NCBI GenBank assembly: GCA_036250195.1
Contig: JAVHZZ010000010.1
Location: forward strand, 77,247,423-77,311,422
DNA from: Mixophyes australis
Taxonomy: Eukaryota; Chordata; Amphibia; Anura; Limnodynastidae
Length of the DNA: 64,000 bases
Direction of reading: 5' to 3'
The position numbers and the translations under genes are program-made. The notes below the pieces were generated by a model. The model saw nothing but the letters and a program-made list of their open reading frames with translations, had not been told where the DNA came from and did not search any database. Of the stretch, positions 51,101-61,600 are shown piece by piece (within the stretch, counting starts at the first letter, position 1; each line of letters begins with the position of its first letter).

Positions 51101-54100
51101 CTTCTCTCTCTTGGCCTCTCTGGTTCTGTCCACGCCTGGTTCTGCTCTTATCTCGCCAACCGCACCTTCTCTGTCTCCACATCTGGCTCTGCCTCCACCC
51201 CTTCCCCTCTCCCGGTTGGTGTCCCCCAGGGCTCTGTTCTCGGCCCCCTACTATTCTCGCTCTACACTTCCTCACTCGGGACTCTCATCTCCTCCTATGG
51301 TCTTCAGTATCACCTCTATGCTGACGACATTCAGCTCTACGTATCTTCTCCTGATCTCTCTCCCACTCTCCTCTCTCGTGTATCTGACTGCCTCTCTGCC
51401 ATCTCCTCCTGGATGTCCTCGCGCTTTCTCAAAATTAATATCTCTAAAACTGAACTAATTGTCTTCCCTCCCCCCAGGCTCCCCTCTCACCACAACCTCT
51501 CCATCGTGGTTAATAATTCAACCATCTCCTCTGTCACCCAGCTCCGCTGCCTGGGTGTCACCCTTGACTCCTCTCTCTCTTTTGTCCCCCACATCCAATC
51601 TCTAGCCCAAACCTGCCGCTTCCAGCTGCGTAACATTGCCCGCATCCGGCCCTTCCTCTCACAAGATGCCACCAAAACCATCATACATGCTCTCATCATC
51701 TCCCGCCTCGACTACTGCAACCTTCTCCTTACTGGCCTCCCCCTCTCCCACCTCGCCCCCCTTCGCTCTGTTCTTAATGCGGCCGCCCGACTCATCTTTC
51801 TCTCACGCCGCTCCTCCTCCGCCTCCCCTCTCTACCGTGCCTTACACTGGCTCCCCTTCAGGATCCTTTTCAAGCTCCTCACCACCACTTACAAAGCCCT
51901 CTCCCAGTCTACTGCCCCCTACATCTCCAACCTCCTCACCATTCACACCCCTGCCCGCTCCCTGCGCTCGGCCAACGACCGTCGCCTCTCCTCTACTCTG
52001 ATCACATCTTCCCACTCCAGAATCCAAGACTTCTCCCGAGCTGCTCCCCTCCACTGGAACGACCTCCCTCGCTCCATCCGTCTCTCACCCAGTCTGTGCT
52101 CCTTCAAACGGGCACTCAAAACTCACCTGTTCCTCAAAGCCTACCAACAATCCACTTAACCCTTACCTCGTTGCACCTTCGCAAACATCCTTCTCTTGTT
52201 CTCCCCTCTCTCCACCAGCCCCACCCTTCTCTCCCTTACTTTAATGGCTCCCTCCTGTACCTGTTTGTCCACCCTCCCTTAGGATGTGAGCTCGTATGAG
52301 CAGGGCCCCTCTCCCCTCCTGTCTCCATACCTGTTCTTCTACTCCATCTTCACTCATATGTCTGCCCGGAGTTCTGAAGTATTGGTACTTTGTGTTTATT
52401 GCTGTGTACTATGTCACCCTGTATGGTCTCCTGTTTGTATTATGTACGGCGCTGCGGAAACCTTGTGGCGCCTAACAAATAAATGATAATAATAATAATA
52501 ATAACAGGAGAAGGGACTTCTGGAAGATGCAGGTGGATGTTCAGTGTCGTGCTCCAGAAGCCCACTGGGTGGGGCATACCATGACAATGGGACCTCCCAG
52601 AAGTCCCTTCTTTTGGAGAGGCTTATTTGAGCATTTCCTCCAGGGAGCATTGCCTGAAAGTCTCTCTATCACTACTCATTGTTCTGGTGAAGAATAAACC
52701 AGGGAACGGGAATTAAAACAGAAATTTCTTTTGGCGAGACAACAAAGAAGAATCTGGTAGTAAAACGCTGAAGACATTATACCGGAATGCAGCTGTAGTC
52801 CTTGCTCAAAGGCCGCAAAGAACTGCTCCCCCTCTACAAGTTCAACAAGGTCAGATGGCTCCGGACCCTTATATCTGTCTTGCAACCTTTTCACTGTAGA
52901 GTCCACCTGGAGGTGGAGGACAAATCATGTTACAGAGCTCTGCGAAGCGGCAAACAGCATTTTAATGAGAACAATCATAAAACTCAACCTGAAATATGTT
53001 GTGGGCATTGCTAAATTTTCTGTTTGGTCGTTTCTGTAAATGTCATGCTTCCATAGATACCAACCTTTTTCCTTCCATCCAGATGCATAACCCGATTTGT
53101 AAAGCTGCTCCAAATTTGTGAGTCATGTATCACTGTCACCAGTATACCCAACAAGACTTCTTAAAAGTGATCCCGACACTCATGTGTGGAATGCAAACTT
53201 AGGGCTAGATTTACTAAGCTGCGGGTTTGAAAAAGTGGGGATGTTGCCTATAGCAACCAATCACATTCTAGCTGTCATTTTGTAGAAAGTACTAAATAGA
53301 TGAAAGCTAGAATGTGATTGGTTGCTATAGGCAACATCCCCACTTTTTCAAACCCGCAGCTTAGTAAATATACCCCTTAGAGTGCTTTAATGACATAAAA
53401 TATTCAGGCATTCAGCTAAGTATCTGGACACTGGGGGCCCGATTCATTAAAGCAAGAAATAAGGAGTAACTTTGCACCTGGGCAAAACCATGTAGCACTG
53501 GATGGGGAGATAAATTTCAAATGTGGGGACAGATTTATAGTTGGGATAGGGCATGTCCTAGGTCAACTTTAAATTTCAATGTAAGCATAAAGCCATCAAG
53601 TATGTGTGTGCTACATGAATAAACAGCCAGTATTTAACTTATGTGCAAAATAAAAAACTAATTTGCACCCCTTGTATTGTAACATGGTTTGTTCAGGAGG
53701 AAACTTACTAATTTTTGCTTTCCTTTCCTTAATGAATCAGGCCCTAGGTGTGTATATTATCTGTGCCTGGTATTTAGCTGTGCATCAGATCTGGGACTCT
53801 ATGATACTCTTCCAGGTTTTGAAGCTGGTGCTTGCTAGGGATAGCCAGATGGATCAGGCAAATCATTCAGTCATAGTCATGCTTAAAAACAACACAGTTT
53901 GTCATGGCTGATATATTAGTTGCATATTAGATGTAAAGGAGAAACATCCCAAACTACGAAGTTAGTACATTTGCTCAGTGCATTTACTCTTCACAACACA
54001 GAGTATGCTCCATAACAAACACTTGCTGTACTGACAAACATGTTACTAAACAATGGAAAAAACAGATAGGATACGAGAGTCATTCATTAGCGACACATAC

Positions 54101-57100
54101 GAATACCTCTTAATCATAGAGAATGAGAAAATATAATCAAGTACTAAATATGGATGCTCTACATTTTGGATAGTGTGCAAACTAGAGAAAATACACATAT
54201 ATCTCTTAGTGCCGTTTCAGAAAAACATGTTAGAAGCATTTTGGAATGTTCCTCGTGCTGTTTCCCAATTAGTATACATAAAAAAAAATCCTGTGTTACA
54301 TTCGCTAAGTACTTTGCTTGCTCCTGACACGTGACTTTATATCACTTCATCATAATTTTGCTCATTTTAGACTGTTGTACTTTACTGGAATTCTGATACC
54401 TTTTGTTTAATTTAGTCTTAAATTACTAAAAAATAAAAGTTAAAGTAGATGGAGTTGAATTTAGCTGTTAGAGCTAAGTAGATTCTCAAAATAGTCTATT
54501 TACCACTGATGTCCTATAAAAAAAAAAAGATATTTTTTACATTCTTGACAAGTTAGGCATTGCGTTCCAATTTGCGCTCCCCACCATTGCTAGTTTGTCT
54601 TTAAACCCACATTTAAAGCTATATGTCATAGACATGTCTTAATCTCCAATATCTACGCAAATTCAGTATTAACAAATGCCCTTCCCAGACAGAGACCGTC
54701 ATGAAGAAATATGGGGATGGAGGAATGGACAACTTGGCAAGCATAAAAAAAAATATATATATTTTATCTTATCGCTGGTGCTATGTACTGTCTAGAATTC
54801 ATAATATGATTCCCTCCTCCAATGAGATAGCTGCTGGAATCCTGCTCTTGTTTATATATCTGATGAGAGGGACCTAAACAAAATTTCTGCAATCTAAAAT
54901 CAAATCTTATTTTGTCAGTCATCCTTGTTGACAATCCCTTCATTCCTAACTAGTTCCATATTCCCCTTTCAATACAAAAAGCCACCCAATATCCAAATAA
55001 ACCTATATAATCTTTGCTGCCACATGTCGCTAGCTACGGACTGAAAGTATCCATAGTCGGCCTCATGTCAGCCAGTCTTAATAAAATATGGCATGTGTAC
55101 AAGATGGAATACACAACTCATTTCCTTAAGAGCTACACTCTTAGGCTGCGTGCGCACTACAGTGTTTTCAGCTGATTATCGGGCCAATCACACAATAAAT
55201 GAGCGTTTGGCCCAATATCGCATCAATATGTTTGCTGCAACAATGAACGATGGTCGTTCCAAAGCACATGGTATCTTTTCATTTGATTTTTAAACCGGAC
55301 TAAAAATCTTGTTCAACGATGGAACAATGTTGTTGCAGTTCTGCAGTGTGTGTGCATTCAAGACTGACAGTGTCCATAGATCTCTATAGAGTGTGCAGAG
55401 AAGCAATATTTTCAGCTGATGGTTATGACAGATGAAGAACAGGATCTGAAGGTATATATCTTTTAAAACATGTATAGTGTGTACACATGAATTGGCATGC
55501 TGATCGGGACTTTTTTTTTCTTTTTTCAGTCGTTGGTAAAATCGTTAGTGATACGGAGATCAGGAGAAATTTTTTGTACCATGTACTCAGCCTTATTTTG
55601 TAAAATTTCCAAGTTTCTGACCATGTCACTACAATATTTTGCAGACCATTTAATAACAATATCTACTAAAAAAATAAATTAAAAATAAAGGATGAACCGC
55701 TCAATTTTATCTGCTTTGACAAAGGAGTCTCTAGTCGTCCCTTCAAACAAAGGACAAAAGTGTCCAGACAGCTATCAATATTGAAATGCAGTGATTAATA
55801 GAACAATTACAGGGTTACTTTTGGAATTGTGATCACTAAAAGTGGTTTAAGACATTGCCTAATTGTTACAGTTCTTTAGGTCTCAAAGTTGTGAAATAAT
55901 GGCATATAAAGAATTTGCCAGAATATACATATATTTTTCGTTACTGAGTACAGTTGTCTTATTCAATATCTGTCCGTATTTGAGAGACATGCGTGTACAT
56001 TCAGAAAGCAGGCTGTTACATGCAAAAGACATTGTATCAACACTGGATTAAATTAAGTTACGGTATATGTCAACAACAATAGCATAAAGTGCTGGTGCAA
56101 TAGCTGCAAATGTGTAATTGATACAAAATGAATTGTAAACACAAATGAAAGAGACGAGATAAGTCTTGGCCTGGGGTTGTCCTCTCTCTTCCCCACCTCT
56201 GCTCATGCTCTTCCTAGCCAACGACTGTAAACCTTGTGTGCGCTCATACTCCTGCTTGAGGTCAGTCCAGCCCCCTCCTCTCTATCCACTTCACACCTCC
56301 CTCTTTATTGTCCAGCATCATTGTCTTCTTCCCTACAGTCAGCCTACCACCTTCTTCCTCAGCCTTCAGAAACACGCTCCCTGAATTTCCCTGCTACCCA
56401 TTCTGTCCTGTTACAGTGTTAGTTAGCTATTCCCATGATGTTCCCCACACCCTATTCGCGGCATCCAACACTAGTGTATTACACAGCGACTCTACTTATG
56501 TATGTTATGGCTCGCGGCTACCAAGATAAACTTTTAGAACAGATGGTAAAGAGGTCTTCACCTTAAGCAGCCGCCTTTCCCAGGTCTTAAGCTCTTGCAT
56601 AGTAAAAGTTTATCTATGTCGGTCGCAGCGCAATTGATATAGGAGGCGGTTGCTAAGACTGGAGCAGATGGTCAGAAGTGGGCCGGGGACAGGGGTCTGT
56701 AGCAGGCAGAGTAGTTAGGGACAAGCCAAAGGGTCAGGTGCTGACAGCAAGCAGGGACTACCAATAACAAAGCCAAAAGTTAAAGCAGAGTACAAGGAGG
56801 GTCCAGAAACAGAGCCAAGGGTCACAACGGAGATTCAGGTCAAGCAGCAAAGTATACACAGGAACAGAGCAGGTCAGCAAAATGTGCAGAACACAGGACG
56901 CTATAACCGGCAGGGAGGCTAAGCCCCCCCGCCTTAAATACTTAAAGTGACCAATCAGAGGGGGAGAGAGACTAGCCACAGGAGGCTAATGGTAATTAAT
57001 TACTTTTCTTAATTAACATTTGCATGTGCACCTGACTGTCCCCTAATGCCGGGGCGCGGTGCTGTAGCACAGAGCGGGACAAGGAAGGAGGAAGTGATGT

Positions 57101-58538
57101 CCTGGCTGTTAACACGGCAGTTGAGATGTTAGCAGGGAGAACGAGCCACGGACCCCCGCGGCTCGTAATAATGTATAGAAGATGCATTGTTTTTTGTTTG
57201 TTTAGACTTGCAGCTTATATATTTTATAGCCAATATAACGGCTAAAGGACCCTTTTCTATTCACATTCCCCATTTCACAATGGGTGTTAGCACTTAAAAG
57301 ACAAAAAGTAAAAGTATTTCTTGACTATTTCATTAGTGGAGAAACTTCTTGTAACAAAATAATAATCTATAATAGTCCCTGAAGGAGGGACCACCCAGGT
57401 CTATGGTACATTAGAGGTTTCCGCCCATGCAGAACCTTTTATTCTCCTCTGTACCAAAAGTCCTGATTCACTATCCAAAGTAATAAGGAAATGTAACATC
57501 TCCAACCAAAACAGCTCCTTATCTCAGGAGTCGTATCTCTTACAGGTACACCAATACACAATGATAAGGATGACCATCAACAGAACTGTCTCTGCGCTTA
57601 AGTCGACTTCATACGGACCCCTCCAGTTGTACTTAAATCATTAGGGGTGTGACTATTGTATCAAGTTGCGCTGTTTATTCACATTACTTCTGTGACATTT
57701 CCATTCAGACTACTATAGGAAAGAGGATTCCAAATTCTTTTTTTTTTTTAAGTGGAAAACAGCAGACATGGAGGTGTTTGTATTTAATTACATTTTATAT
57801 GGGATATGCGACTTACCTTTACTAATAACTGTCAAATCACTATTCTCTCTTGTGTATATGACAATTCATTACATTATTATATTTTGTAAATGAGCCCTCC
57901 TATGTTCACCTCATGATAGATAGATTAATTTAATGTATGGTCCACCTTGCTATTCTTAGCCCTCTACCAGGCCAAAAAAAAAAAGATTAAACGAAAACAT
58001 ATTCATTGCTATTCAATCAACACTTCCTGAGGCCTCTCCTACAATCCAGTGCTTGTCACTAAACATATCTGCATCAGTTACATACAAATGGATGCTCACT
58101 ATGCATAGTAAACTTTTCTTTTTTTACTTTATACTCTGTAAACAGAAAATAGCTATATAATCCTTTAGGCTAAAAATAAGAAACACATGTCCTTCCTTAC
58201 TTCTCAAAAAACAACAACTAAGATGATTTTGCTTCTGCCACCTACCCGGCTGGTTAATCCAGGCACATAAACATTAGTAAATTAACTGGTTTATCCGCTG
58301 TAACTGTCCAGATACCCTTCTGCCTCTTTAATGTTATCTATTTCAACACTAGTTAACACCACCACAAACTCATACAGGAGAAGCATGCAGGCAATCTAGC
58401 ATGCAGGCTATTACTTAGCTGGAACATGGGATTTTCACTTCAGTGGTTCTGAAACACTATAAAATAAATAAGGATGTCCTGCTCAAATTCAGTTCGAATC
58501 ACAATTTGCAAGAACTGAAGGGCTTTGACTTGCAAAAA

Positions 58539-58617
<79 letters not shown>

Positions 58618-61600
58618 CAATGAACTAAACTTTAAAAAAAAACAATACTATATGGACAATTAACGTACATGGAATATTATGTAGCTACTTTTTCGGTGAT
58701 ATGACAAGACTATTGTTGTGCATTTTCAACTCTCGCCTGATGACACCAAAATGTAATTTAGTATAATTAAAAGAAATAGCATTTTGAACACGTGTGCTGC
58801 CACATTATATCCAGTGCAACAACTAGCACTGAACTTGTTGAAGGCTGTACTGTCATCACAGTTTCTCATTAGATTTGTCACCAACCTGTAACCTGGAATG
58901 GGTTTTTACAAGATTAGCGAAAAGATGATTTTATCATTAACACATTGTTTGAAATGGAAGCGACATGTTGTTATCATTGTAGCCTGGCAACAGAGGTCAT
59001 GTGATGACAATACTGCCACCTGACTGGTCCAGGTTTCAGCTACTTCCTGCAATACAGATGGCGGGGAACAAAATACTTTTTATAAACACAAATGTCAGCA
59101 CGGAATCCATTGATTTATCACTATGGAATAACACTGTTTTTTTTAAATGTTTTAAAAGACTGAGCAACTCTCTGATATAGAAACTTCTACAACTCCCGTC
59201 CATACACTCATGGGACTCAAAACCTTATTCCTTTTCTGTTTTATTAGCAGTTTCAAAATATGTTAACTAATTTTTCTATCCTGTAGGATTCTCAAATATT
59301 GGCAAGGTCACCAAAACCAATGAGGAACATTAGGGGCAATTACTGCATACACCACTCAATGGCAAGTGTATTATTAATAAAAATAAATAAATGACATTTA
59401 GGTGGAATGTTATAAAAGCGATGCTTTCTATGAATCTGATGGATTGTACCTTGTGTTTGGGGATGCACTGCAGCAGTACCTGCTCCGGCTCCCGCTTCCT
59501 CTGCAGAGCAACAAAGTTGACCTGGTACATGCGCAGCCGCTTATATACATTTTGGGCTAGTTCACCCACATATGATTTTGTGGTGTACCATAGCCAATAC
59601 CTTAAGATAAAAAAAAAAAAGGACAATTAAGCGGTATAACAGCACAGAAACCCTATGTTAGAACACAAAAGATTTACATAAAAAATATTTTTTTACAGTC
59701 AGAAATACATCTGGGATATGCAAGACTGCACAACAAATCTGAGCCCCAATGCACAAGTAGGGCCATATTACATAGACAGCACTAATACTGCACTACTTGC
59801 CAACGTTACTCTTATTTTGCAAATCATCATCATCAACATTTATTTATATAGTGCCAGCAAATTCCGTAGCGCTTTACAATTGGGAACAAACATTAATAAG
59901 ACAATACTGGGTAATATATACAGACAGAGAGGTAAGAGAACCCTGCTCGCAAGCTTACAATCTATGGGACAATGGGAGTTTGAAATACAAGGGCATGTGC
60001 TATGTTATATTGCACAATGGACCAGCTAGAATGCAAAGGTAAATGTATTGAGTGGCCTGTGTGTGTGGAAAATGATGCCAAGGAGCAGAAAAGTGGAGAA
60101 AGGAAGAAACAGAGCAGGACAAAGATTCATAGAAGAGACTCACCAGGAAAAGTGATCCACCTGGAACTGGGCATAAATATGTGTTATCTGCAACACAACC
60201 TGATGTGTGATGTCTGTCCAGGTTTGTGCTTGTGGGTCACCATGCAAGAGGAACAACTGGGAAGAATCTAAAGTGTCACCTGCAAAGAGCACAGAGCCCA
60301 TTACTGTCAGCACACATAGAGACAACATCCAACGTGTGACAGACACAGCACAGCCAGCCTAACGTCTGACCTGTTACCCCTGGAGGGAGGGGCAATTGGA
60401 TTTTAACAGGTCTCAAGAAGTTGTCTGTTGAACTCTGTGAAAGACGCAGGAGGGGACTGGCGGTGGACTCAGAGTCTCCTATGATATTCTCAAGCAATTT
60501 AGTGCTGACTGGTAAAACCTAAAATGATGAGAGAACTGTCCTCACATAAAACTGACATTGACAGAATTAAGAGAATTAAAACAGCTAAGGAAGAACATCT
60601 ATAGAGCAGGATAGAGTTATAGGAACACGTCGGGCAAGAGTTTGGTCAGTTAAGGTCACTGACCTTCATGCGTATTGTACGAGTCCCCACTGTTGCACCA
60701 GCCGGAAACTCAACACGAATGTTCTGGTCCACACTGGAGAAAAGGAGCTCTCCTTCTTCTGGGACTTCACAGCAATCTTCCACTAGACGTGAGACCACAA
60801 GGAACCAGGAGAAGTGAGGAGTCTGACAAGTGGCCAGCATCTGCTTTCAGAAAGGCAAACACAGCTTAAAGTAAATAATCCTATGAATATGTTAAAGGAG
60901 TCATAATCTGTATCCTAATAGGCCATCTGCTGAAAGTTAAGCAACGGAATCACTGCTGAATTTAGCCAGACATGTTCGTGGCTATACTGTAGGAGACCCT
61001 GCTGTTTTGGCACTTGAGCCAAGTGGCCAGATCACTTCTGGAGTCACCGAGTCTTGTGGGACACACACACGCTAATGGTGTTTAGCCTTTACCAATAGAC
61101 CCGATAATGATCCTATCAATTTTGACAGGATAATTATGAGGCATGGTGGTCATTATGAGGCTGCATAATGCCAAACAGCATATGAGACTACCCGCTTATC
61201 CCCATTGGCTGTTGTGATATAATGGTATCAACATTAGGGAGACCAGACCAATGTACATGTCTCACCTCATGCACTGACTTTTCCTTTGTTGTGGTGTTCA
61301 GATCTGTCCATGTTCCTGAGGCGTCGCTGAAAGTCCGGGTTACCACCTCACGCTTTCGCATAGACTTCTGGAAAGCGAAGGGAATGGTGATCTCCACATC
61401 CTGTTGTATAACAGAAAAGACAGCTCACATGTTTAAAGTGTACAATACCTGCTCCAAAATCGTGAGTCACACAAACTCCAACCAATATTACAGTAATACA
61501 TGAAGCCACCTCATTTATTCACAACCTCCAAACACAACTTCTCGCTGTTTGGAAACAATCTGAAACCAGTAACCCCCTTTAGGCCTTGATTAATTAGTAG

